Notes under the pieces: generated by a model
Seen by the model: only the letters and a program-made list of their open reading frames with translations
Told to the model about the DNA's origin: nothing
Database searches by the model: none
Program-made: the position numbers and the translations under genes
Assembly (NCBI GenBank): GCA_019242135.1
Contig: JAFAWC010000055.1
Coordinates: 1 to 9,221, forward strand
Direction: 5' to 3'
Origin: Mycobacteriaceae bacterium
Lineage (GTDB): Bacteria > Actinomycetota > Actinomycetes > Mycobacteriales > Mycobacteriaceae
DNA length: 9,221 nucleotides
In this document: positions 1-5,294 of the stretch, in pieces
How positions within the stretch are numbered: the stretch's first letter is position 1
How the letters are laid out: every line of letters starts with the position of its first letter

Positions 1-75
1 GGTCCGGCGATCCGTGTTGTGAAGCCGGCAGCTACTGCCGTCGCTACCGGCCGGCGGCGCGGCGGCCGCAGATGA
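1..75 (+). CDS. possible 3' end of an upstream gene (partial)
   Basis: One plus-strand frame is open from the left edge to a TGA at 73-75 and would encode a Gly/Arg-rich basic C-terminus ending TGRRRGGRR. Basic, Gly/Arg-rich tails are common at the ends of actinobacterial RNA-binding proteins and helicases, but 24 codons are far too few to identify a family. A minus-strand frame is also open here, from a GTG at 89 to the edge. This is a weak call, based on an open frame alone. Confidence 0.18.
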   Translation, partial: GPAIRVVKPAATAVATGRRRGGRR

Positions 76-187
76 TCGATACGAGCCACATCAGATTGCG
101 CTGTATCCGCCGGTCCTGACCCGCGGCGCCGCCCCGCATGCGTCGACTGGAGTCAGCCGGATTCCCAGGGTTTTCACATCGCGTGAG
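76..187. other. apparently non-coding gap
   Basis: This is the space between the possible gene end at 75 and the stop codon of the minus-strand exported-protein gene at 188-190. No convincing reading frame, RNA gene or terminator with a T-run is visible. The sequence is GC-rich with short self-complementary stretches around 49-70, which could fold but resemble general GC richness. Confidence 0.35.
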
Positions 188-1261
188 CTACTTATGCCGC
201 TCCGGCGGCTTCTGCGCGGGAAGGTGGTTCGTGGTGCTGCGCAGCTGCACGACAGCGCTCGCGGGGGTCCGGGCACTTTGCCGCGTCACCGGCCGGCCGG
301 CAACCGGGGGCGGCGCGATTGGAGATGCCCCTAGCACACTCGCGTTGGCGGGAGTGTTTGTCGGCGTGGTTGTGAAGGTGGCACCTCTGTTCGTCATCTT
401 GGCCACCGATGTCGTGGCCTCGTTTGCTGTCGGCGCCGGCGCCGCGGTAATCGGGATGGGCTCGGTTAGTGCGTGGCGGATGAAGCCGACCGAATCACTG
501 ATGGTTGCCGAAACCGACGCCCCTACCGCCTGGACGGTTGCTGCGATGTTGCCGGTGGCGCCGATCGCGGTGAAGAAGGCGTTCGCCGCCTGGCTGATCC
601 CGAGCAGCAAGCGTTCGGGGGCTTGGAAGGTCAACGACGACGCGACCTCGATCGCCCGCACCAGGATGGCCTCCAACGCGTTGTGCACCGGCGGCGGTGG
701 CATGGTTCCCGGTGGCTGCGTCAGTGCGGTGAGAAAACTGCTCCGCGCACTGGTGAGTGCCCCAAAAACGTTGCCGGGCTGCGTGACGGCGGTAATGCCG
801 ATGTCGATGAGCCCGACGACCGCCACCTCGAGGGCATTTTGTGCGCGAGGTAGGACCAGGCTGAGGTCATTGGTGATGATGCCGGTGACCGCATCGTCCA
901 GTGCCCCGCTCACCGTTGCGTCGCTGAGGAGCGCCGCTTGGACGGGGGGCACGCCCGCTCCAAGTTCACGAACCAACGTCAACGGAAGGATCGCGAAGTC
1001 GAATGGTACTGAAACCGCGCCCTGAATGATGAATGGGCAGATCAACGAGCAATTCTGGGCTTGGTTGGCAAGGAACTGCTCGATCAGTGCACCCGGCGCG
1101 GTGGCCGGGGCGGCGCTCGTTGCCGCGGACAGGCCGACGTAAGTCCGCACTGCCCACGGTGATTGATCGTCGGCCGGCACCGAGGCGACGGTGACCGCGA
1201 GCGAACTCAGCGCTGCGATCGCGATGGTCTTGGTGACATGTAAACGGACTGGTGTGTGCAT
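188..1261 (-). CDS. exported protein of unknown function with signal peptide and Pro/Thr-rich tail
   Basis: The protein is 357 residues from the ATG at 1261. The frame is open further upstream, to 1411, but this ATG is chosen because it is followed at once by a classical signal peptide: basic n-region (R6, K11), hydrophobic core about 12-27 (IAIAALSSLAVTVAS), and an A-x-A-like end near SVPA (27-30). A purine run (GGGGG, 1265-1269) lies just upstream as a possible ribosome binding site. The mature part is predicted largely helical and rich in Ala, Val and Leu. It has only two cysteines, C71 and C75, in NCSLICPF, which could form a disulfide outside the cell. Residues about 268-357 are low-complexity Pro/Thr/Ala/Ser, typical of cell-wall-associated or linker regions. 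No enzyme motif was recognised and no PE/PPE signature is present. It resembles mycobacterial hypothetical secreted proteins in general design. It is divergent from lon and has no co-oriented neighbour in the window. The call as a real gene rests on the signal peptide and on the lack of a better frame; the function is unknown. Confidence 0.75.
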   Translation of the reverse strand: MHTPVRLHVTKTIAIAALSSLAVTVASVPADDQSPWAVRTYVGLSAATSAAPATAPGALIEQFLANQAQNCSLICPFIIQGAVSVPFDFAILPLTLVRELGAGVPPVQAALLSDATVSGALDDAVTGIITNDLSLVLPRAQNALEVAVVGLIDIGITAVTQPGNVFGALTSARSSFLTALTQPPGTMPPPPVHNALEAILVRAIEVASSLTFQAPERLLLGISQAANAFFTAIGATGNIAATVQAVGASVSATISDSVGFIRHALTEPIPITAAPAPTANEATTSVAKMTNRGATFTTTPTNTPANASVLGASPIAPPPVAGRPVTRQSARTPASAVVQLRSTTNHLPAQKPPERHK

Positions 1262-1275
1262 CGTGGCCCCCAAGT

Positions 1276-1291
1276 CGTGATTTGGATCACG
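1276..1291. promoter_or_regulatory. candidate Crp/FNR-family binding palindrome
   Basis: CGTGATTTGGATCACG is a perfect 6-bp inverted repeat with a 4-nt centre. Read as GTGA-N6-TCAC it fits the core of Crp-type operators, for which the mycobacterial consensus is close to TGTGA-N6-TCACA. The outermost T/A pair is replaced by C/G. It lies about 15 bp upstream of the exported-protein start and about 105 bp upstream of lon. The symmetry is seen directly; the regulator is inferred. Confidence 0.45.
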
Positions 1292-1337
1292 CTTTAGGCA
1301 CGATCGCGCCGGGCGTTTAGTTCGCCGAATTGCCCTG

Positions 1338-1364
1338 CGGAACAAACCAGCCCCCGGCTGGGTT
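1338..1364 (+). promoter_or_regulatory. candidate SigH/SigE-type promoter of lon
   Basis: CGGAACA at 1338-1344 is followed after 16 nt by GGTT at 1361-1364. This fits the ECF-type promoter of mycobacterial SigH (about GGAAYA-N16/17-cGTT) and the closely similar SigE and Streptomyces SigR promoters. A start point about 7 nt after GTT would be near 1371-1374. That gives a leader of some 21-24 nt that includes the GGAGG at 1386-1390. Lon belongs to the thiol-stress SigR regulon in Streptomyces, which supports the reading. There is no transcript evidence here. Confidence 0.5.
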
Positions 1365-1382
1365 GAGTCGGTCAGGCTTAAT
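1362..1382. promoter_or_regulatory. degenerate HAIR-like repeat (possible HspR site)
   Basis: GTTGAGT (1362-1368), 7 nt, then GCTTAAT (1376-1382) resembles the HspR operator HAIR, CTTGAGT-N7-ACTCAAG. The left half matches 6 of 7 bases and the right half 4 of 7, with the exact N7 spacing. Lon is an HspR target in Streptomyces. The site would overlap the -10 and start of the proposed SigH-type promoter, a position suited to repression. The weak right half makes this tentative. Confidence 0.25.
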
Positions 1383-1385
1383 TTT

Positions 1386-1390
1386 GGAGG
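1386..1390 (+). promoter_or_regulatory. ribosome binding site of lon
   Basis: GGAGG ends 4 nt before the ATG at 1395, a somewhat short but usable spacing. A second ATG at 1391 directly abuts it and opens a frame of only three codons (M-N-A-stop). That ATG is therefore not the gene start; the ATG at 1395 opens the conserved Lon N-terminus. Confidence 0.7.
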
Positions 1391-1394
1391 ATGA

Positions 1395-3719
1395 ATGCCT
1401 GAACGCATCAATGTGCCGGTGTTGTTCGTCGCCGACCAGGTCGTGCTGCCCGGGATGGTGGTGCCGATCGCGCTGGACGACGCGGCCCGCGCGGCGGTCG
1501 AGGCCGCCCGCGCGACCGAATCGGGCCGGCTGCTGATCGCCCCACGCCTGGACGACCGCTACCCCACTTACGGCGTGATCGCCTCGATTGTGCAGGTCGG
1601 GCGTGTCGCCGGCGGTGTCGCGGCTGTGGTGCGCGGTGAGCGCCGGGCCCACATCGGCGCGGGCGCAAGCGGACCGGGAACCGCGTTGTGGGTCGAGGTG
1701 ACCGAGGTCGATGAGACGGACACCACCGACGAGACACTGGCCCTGGCCGCCGAGTACAAGAAGTTGCTGCTCGCGATGCTGCAGCGCCGGGAGGCCTGGC
1801 AGATCGTCGACGTCGTGAACCAGCTGACCGATCCGTCCGCCCTGGCCGACACCGCCGGCTACGCCTCCTATCTGAGCGGCGTGCAGAAACGGCAGCTGTT
1901 GGAGACCCCGCAGGTGGCGGCGCGGCTGCGCCTGCTGATCGACTGGATCGGTGAGCACCTCGCCGAAGTCGAGGTCAGCGACAAGATCGCCGAGGACGTC
2001 CGCACCGGGATGGAGAAGCAGCAGAAGGAGTTTCTGCTGCGCCAGCAGATGGCCGCGATCCGCAAGGAGCTCGGTGAAAGTGACGACGACGGCGGCGGGA
2101 ACCCCGGTGACTACCGCGCCAGGATCGAGGCCGCCGGCCTGCCCGCTCAGGTGCGCGAGGCCGCCCTGCGTGAGGTCGGCAAGCTGGAACGCACCAGCGA
2201 GCAGAGCCCGGAGGGCGGTTGGATTCGCACGTGGCTGGACACCGTGCTGGACATGCCGTGGAACGTCACCACCGAGGATTTCACCGACCTGACGGCCGCG
2301 CGGCAGATCCTCGACGCCGACCACCATGGGCTCGAGGACGTCAAGGATCGCATCGTTGAGTATCTGGCGGTGCGGGCCCGACGCGCCCAGCGTGGCATGC
2401 AGGTGATCGGTGGCCGCGGCTCCGGCGCCGTGATGGCGCTGGCCGGTCCGCCCGGTGTCGGTAAGACATCGCTGGGTGAGAGCGTGGCGCGCGCCCTGGG
2501 ACGCAAGTTCGTTCGTGTTGCGCTGGGCGGCGTGCGAGACGAGGCCGAGATCCGCGGACACCGTCGCACGTACGTCGGTGCGCTACCCGGCCGGATTGTG
2601 CGCGCGATCAGCGAAGCGGGCTCGATGAATCCGGTGGTGCTGCTCGACGAGATCGACAAGGTCGGCTCCGACTACCGCGGCGACCCGTCGGCCGCTCTGC
2701 TGGAAGTGCTTGACCCCGCCCAGAATCACACGTTCCGCGACCACTACCTCGACCTGGACCTCGACTTGTCCGATGTTGTCTTTTTGGCCACCGCAAACGT
2801 CGTCGAGAACATCCCCTCGGCGCTGCTGGACCGGATGGAGCTGGTCCAAATCGACGGGTACACCGAGGACGACAAGGTCGCGATCGCCCGTGACTTCCTG
2901 CTGCCGCGCCAACGCGAGCGGGCCGCGCTGACCGCCGACGAAGTGACGGTCACCGAGGCCGCGCTGCGCAAGATTGCCGCGGACTACACGCGGGAACCGG
3001 GGGTGCGGCAGTTCGAGCGGCTGCTCGCCAAGGCGTTGCGCAAAGTGACGACGACGCTCGCGGAGCACCCCGCGGCCGTGCGCATCGACGAGCGCGATCT
3101 GGTGGACTACCTCGGCCGGCCGCGATTTACGCCGGAGTCCGCCGAACGCACGGCGGTGCCGGGCGTGGCAACCGGTCTGGCGGTGACGGGTCTGGGCGGC
3201 GATGTGCTCTACATCGAGGCCGGCGCCACCGACGGCGAGCCGAGTCTGCAGCTCACGGGTCAGCTCGGCGACGTGATGAAGGAGTCCGCGCAGATCGCGC
3301 TGTCCTACGTGCGCTCCCACGCCGAGGCCCTCGGTGTCGACCCGAAGACGCTGGACCGCAACATACATGTGCACGTGCCGGCGGGTGCGGTGCCCAAGGA
3401 CGGCCCGTCGGCCGGTGTCACCATGGTCACCGCGCTGGTGTCGATGGCCACCGGGCGCCAGGTCCGCTCCGATGTCGGCATGACCGGCGAGGTCACGCTC
3501 AACGGCCGGGTGTTGCCGATCGGCGGCGTGAAGCAGAAGCTGCTGGCCGCCCAGCGGGCCGGGTTGTCGACCGTCTTCATCCCGCAACGCAACGAGCCGG
3601 ACCTCGATGACGTCCCGGCCGAGGTCCTCGACACGCTGGAGGTGCGGCCGATGACCGATGTTGCCGACATCGTCGCACAGGCGCTGGAGGTTGATCAGAC
3701 AGCGACTGTCGCCGCCTGA
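1395..3719 (+). CDS. lon: ATP-dependent Lon protease
   Basis: Cytoplasmic AAA+ serine protease that unfolds and degrades misfolded and regulatory proteins. The 774 residues match bacterial LonA length and look like a close relative of M. smegmatis Lon. Order: N-terminal substrate-binding domain (about 5-190); helical/coiled-coil linker with KEFLLRQQMAAIRKELGE (211-228); AAA+ module with Walker A GPPGVGKT (351-358), pore-loop TYVGALPGR (392-400), Walker B VVLLDEID (414-421), sensor-1 N468, arginine finger R480 and sensor-2 R538 in EPGVR; C-terminal protease domain (about 580-765) with catalytic Ser672 in PKDGPSAG and Lys715 in GGVKQKLLAA. The Ser-Lys distance of 43 residues equals that of E. 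coli Lon (S679/K722). All catalytic residues are intact. The start at 1395 follows GGAGG and opens directly into the conserved PVLFVADQVVLPGMVVP. It is the first gene of a predicted four-gene operon. Upstream signals suggest SigH-type stress induction, possibly with HspR. Confidence 0.98.
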   Translation: MPERINVPVLFVADQVVLPGMVVPIALDDAARAAVEAARATESGRLLIAPRLDDRYPTYGVIASIVQVGRVAGGVAAVVRGERRAHIGAGASGPGTALWVEVTEVDETDTTDETLALAAEYKKLLLAMLQRREAWQIVDVVNQLTDPSALADTAGYASYLSGVQKRQLLETPQVAARLRLLIDWIGEHLAEVEVSDKIAEDVRTGMEKQQKEFLLRQQMAAIRKELGESDDDGGGNPGDYRARIEAAGLPAQVREAALREVGKLERTSEQSPEGGWIRTWLDTVLDMPWNVTTEDFTDLTAARQILDADHHGLEDVKDRIVEYLAVRARRAQRGMQVIGGRGSGAVMALAGPPGVGKTSLGESVARALGRKFVRVALGGVRDEAEIRGHRRTYVGALPGRIVRAISEAGSMNPVVLLDEIDKVGSDYRGDPSAALLEVLDPAQNHTFRDHYLDLDLDLSDVVFLATANVVENIPSALLDRMELVQIDGYTEDDKVAIARDFLLPRQRERAALTADEVTVTEAALRKIAADYTREPGVRQFERLLAKALRKVTTTLAEHPAAVRIDERDLVDYLGRPRFTPESAERTAVPGVATGLAVTGLGGDVLYIEAGATDGEPSLQLTGQLGDVMKESAQIALSYVRSHAEALGVDPKTLDRNIHVHVPAGAVPKDGPSAGVTMVTALVSMATGRQVRSDVGMTGEVTLNGRVLPIGGVKQKLLAAQRAGLSTVFIPQRNEPDLDDVPAEVLDTLEVRPMTDVADIVAQALEVDQTATVAA

Positions 3720-3742
3720 TCATTGGGCGTTGAATAGGGCCC

Positions 3743-4126
3743 ATGCCCGATCTCAACGCGCTCAAGCGACGTGTCGTGCACCGTGCGCAGCGGTACATGG
3801 TCAACCCGGTCGGCAGGAAGCTGCCGATCACGATGATCGAGACCACCGGAAACGAGACCGGCGCGCCCAGGCGCACCGCGGTGGGCGGCCGTCTTAACGA
3901 GTTCTGGATGGTCTCCGAACATGGCCGGCATTCGCACTACGTACGAAACATCAAGGCCAACCCCCAAGTGCGCGTGCGTATCCGCGGCCGGTGGCGCACC
4001 GGTACCGCGCATCTGCTCCCCGACGACGACCCGATCGCCCGGCTGGGCCACCTACCGGGGCTGAACAGCGCTGTGGTGCGGATTATGGGGACAGACCTGC
4101 TGACGATCCGCATCGACCTGGACTGA
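3743..4126 (+). CDS. Ddn-family (DUF385) deazaflavin-dependent nitroreductase/quinone reductase-like protein
   Basis: A 127-residue member of the small split-barrel family to which M. tuberculosis Ddn belongs. Characterised members use reduced cofactor F420 to reduce quinones, nitro compounds or other substrates; the substrate of this one cannot be told. Family signatures seen: PITMIETTGNETGAPRRT (28-45, usual form LETTG-K-SG-PR-T), the beta-hairpin FWMVSEHG (54-61), and YVRNIKANPQVRVRIRGR (66-83, usual form W-NL-ANP-V-V). It is shorter than Ddn (about 150 residues), mainly at the N-terminus, which begins with a basic helix ALKRRVVHRAQRY. The ATG lies 23 nt after the lon stop, with a weak AGGG (3736-3739) very close to it, so it is probably co-transcribed with lon. 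Co-location with lon may mean a role in redox or thiol stress; that is inference from position only. Confidence 0.85.
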   Translation: MPDLNALKRRVVHRAQRYMVNPVGRKLPITMIETTGNETGAPRRTAVGGRLNEFWMVSEHGRHSHYVRNIKANPQVRVRIRGRWRTGTAHLLPDDDPIARLGHLPGLNSAVVRIMGTDLLTIRIDLD

Positions 4127-4128
4127 TC

Positions 4129-4461
4129 ATGGCCTATGACGAAGACCTCGCCGACCGCATCCGCGAACTGCTCAGCGGCGAGAAAGGGCTTGAGGAAAAG
4201 CGGATGTTCGGCGGGCTCGCGTTCCTGGTGAACGGCAACATGGCCGTGGCGGCCAGCGGGCAGGGCGGCCTGTTGGTGCGAGTGCGGCCGGACGACACCG
4301 AAAAGCTGGCGGACGGTAAGCACGTCACCGCGATGGTCATGGCCGGGCGGGAGGCGCGGGGCTGGCTGCGGGTGGCGACCGACGGAGTGAAGACGAAACG
4401 TCAACTCCAGACCTGGGTCGCGCGGGGCGTCGGCTACGCGAGGGTGCTCGAGCCGAAATGA
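4129..4461 (+). CDS. TfoX/Sxy N-terminal-domain protein
   Basis: A 110-residue protein made of one TfoX N-terminal domain, shown by the signature KRMFGGLAFLVNGNMA (24-39) followed by a beta strand LLVRV (48-52) and the segment GWLRVATDGV (78-87). Full-length TfoX/Sxy of gamma-proteobacteria (about 200 residues) is a competence co-activator with an additional C-terminal domain. Stand-alone N-domain proteins are common in actinobacteria and have no established function, so competence should not be assumed. The frame is open back to 3991, but the ATG at 4129 is preferred: it lies only 2 nt after the preceding stop (TGATCATG) and opens the family-typical MAYDEDLADRIRELL. No clear ribosome binding site is seen, which suggests translational coupling to the upstream gene. 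Confidence 0.85.
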   Translation: MAYDEDLADRIRELLSGEKGLEEKRMFGGLAFLVNGNMAVAASGQGGLLVRVRPDDTEKLADGKHVTAMVMAGREARGWLRVATDGVKTKRQLQTWVARGVGYARVLEPK

Positions 4462-4523
4462 GCCGCACACGGCAGGCACGCGCAACGCCGATCATGTTGA
4501 CCGAGCACCACTCTGCGCCGTGA
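4458..4523 (+). CDS. possible 21-codon ORF linking the TfoX-like and DUF72 genes
   Basis: An ATG at 4458 overlaps the TfoX-gene stop in an ATGA. The frame runs 21 codons (begins MSRTRQARA, ends LTEHHSAP) to a TGA at 4521-4523, which in turn overlaps the GTG start of the DUF72 gene in a GTGA. This double 4-base overlap is the geometry of translational coupling. The peptide has no recognised family and is short enough to arise by chance. There is no separate ribosome binding site of note. It is either a coupling ORF, a real small protein, or simply intergenic sequence. Confidence 0.27.
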   Translation: MSRTRQARATPIMLTEHHSAP

Positions 4524-5245
4524 TCCGCATCGGCACCTCCGGCTGGTCCTATGACCACTGGACCGGCGTGCTGTACCCCGAGCGCACGCCGGTGTCCGCC
4601 CGGCTGGGACTCTACCTGCAGGAATTCAACACCGTCGAGCTCAACGCCAGCTTCTATCGCTGGCCGAAGGACTCGACGTTCGCCGGGTGGCGGCAGCGCT
4701 TGCCCGATGGGTTCACGATGTCGGTGAAGGCGCACCGCGGGCTGACCCATTTCCGTCGGTTGAAGTCACCGGAGCCTTGGGTGGAGCGGTTTGAGCGCTG
4801 CTGGTGCGCACTGGGCGACCGTTCCGAAATGCTTCTCGTGCAACTGCATCCAGACCAACAGCGCGACGACGAACGCCTCGACAACTTCCTGGGCCGCATG
4901 CCTGACCGCATCCGGGTCGCGGTCGAGCTGCGTCACCCGTCGTGGGATGACGCCGCGGTGTTTGCGCTCCTTGAACGGCACAACGCCGCATACGTGGTGA
5001 TGAGCGGGGCCGGCCTGCCATGCGTGCTGCGGGCGACAACCGACAAGGTGTATGTGCGCATGCACGGACCGGACAGCGAATCACTTTATGCCGGTTCGTA
5101 TTCCGATGCTGACCTGCGGTGGTGGGCCGACCGTCTCGCGGATTGGGACGCGCGGGGCCACGATGTCCTCGTCTACTTCAACAACGACGGAAACGGCTAC
5201 GCGGTGCGCAACGCGCGGACGCTGCGGGCGCTGCTCGGAAAGTGA
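4520..5245 (+). CDS. DUF72 (YecE-like) TIM-barrel protein
   Basis: A 241-residue member of the DUF72/YecE family, a widely conserved TIM-barrel fold of unknown biochemical activity. Signatures seen in order: IGTSGWSYDHWTGVLYP (4-20), FNTVELNASFYRWP (36-49), KAHRGLTHFRRL (70-81), VELRHPSW (135-142), YVRMHGP (178-184) and VYFNND (218-223). The length is usual for the family and it looks complete and intact. The GTG at 4520 is chosen because the conserved strand MIRIGTSGW begins there and no ATG exists in the same frame between it and the upstream gene. It is the last gene of the lon operon, 58 nt beyond the TfoX-like gene, with the possible small ORF filling that gap. It converges on the thiolase-like gene. 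Confidence 0.92.
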   Translation: MIRIGTSGWSYDHWTGVLYPERTPVSARLGLYLQEFNTVELNASFYRWPKDSTFAGWRQRLPDGFTMSVKAHRGLTHFRRLKSPEPWVERFERCWCALGDRSEMLLVQLHPDQQRDDERLDNFLGRMPDRIRVAVELRHPSWDDAAVFALLERHNAAYVVMSGAGLPCVLRATTDKVYVRMHGPDSESLYAGSYSDADLRWWADRLADWDARGHDVLVYFNNDGNGYAVRNARTLRALLGK

Positions 5246-5252
5246 TGCCCCT

Positions 5253-5269
5253 GGCGCCGAGCCGGCGCC
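5253..5269. terminator. GC hairpin between convergent genes (possible terminator)
   Basis: GGCGCCG (5253-5259), loop AGC, CGGCGCC (5263-5269) forms a perfect 7-bp stem in the 49-bp gap between two convergent stop codons. A second smaller stem (CCCGG-TGC-CCGGG) lies at 5279-5291. Neither is followed by a T-run on either strand. T-poor hairpins are usual at mycobacterial gene ends, but simple GC richness could also explain them. Confidence 0.35.
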
Positions 5270-5294
5270 GCGCTACGTCCCGGTGCCCGGGTGA

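Noticed and set aside
138..1025. Plus-strand open frame of 295 codons opposite the exported-protein gene
   Set aside because: The two frames compete. The minus-strand frame has a proper signal peptide and start; this one has no motif and a composition typical of shadows.
1262..1411. N-terminal extension of the exported protein upstream of the ATG at 1261
   Set aside because: It would bury the signal peptide 50 residues inside and run across the lon promoter and start.
1317..2561. Long minus-strand open frame (414 codons) opposite the first half of lon
   Set aside because: It is antisense to a complete, motif-perfect Lon protein, has no recognisable domain and is a low-complexity shadow expected from high third-position GC.
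2583..3587. Long minus-strand open frame (334 codons) opposite the second half of lon
   Set aside because: Same reason: antisense shadow, rich in Arg/His/Gly, no family features.
3696..3719. Lon C-terminus ending in TVAA as a possible ssrA-like degradation tail
   Set aside because: Only a loose resemblance to the ALAA end of mycobacterial ssrA tags; Ala-rich C-termini are common in related Lon proteins.
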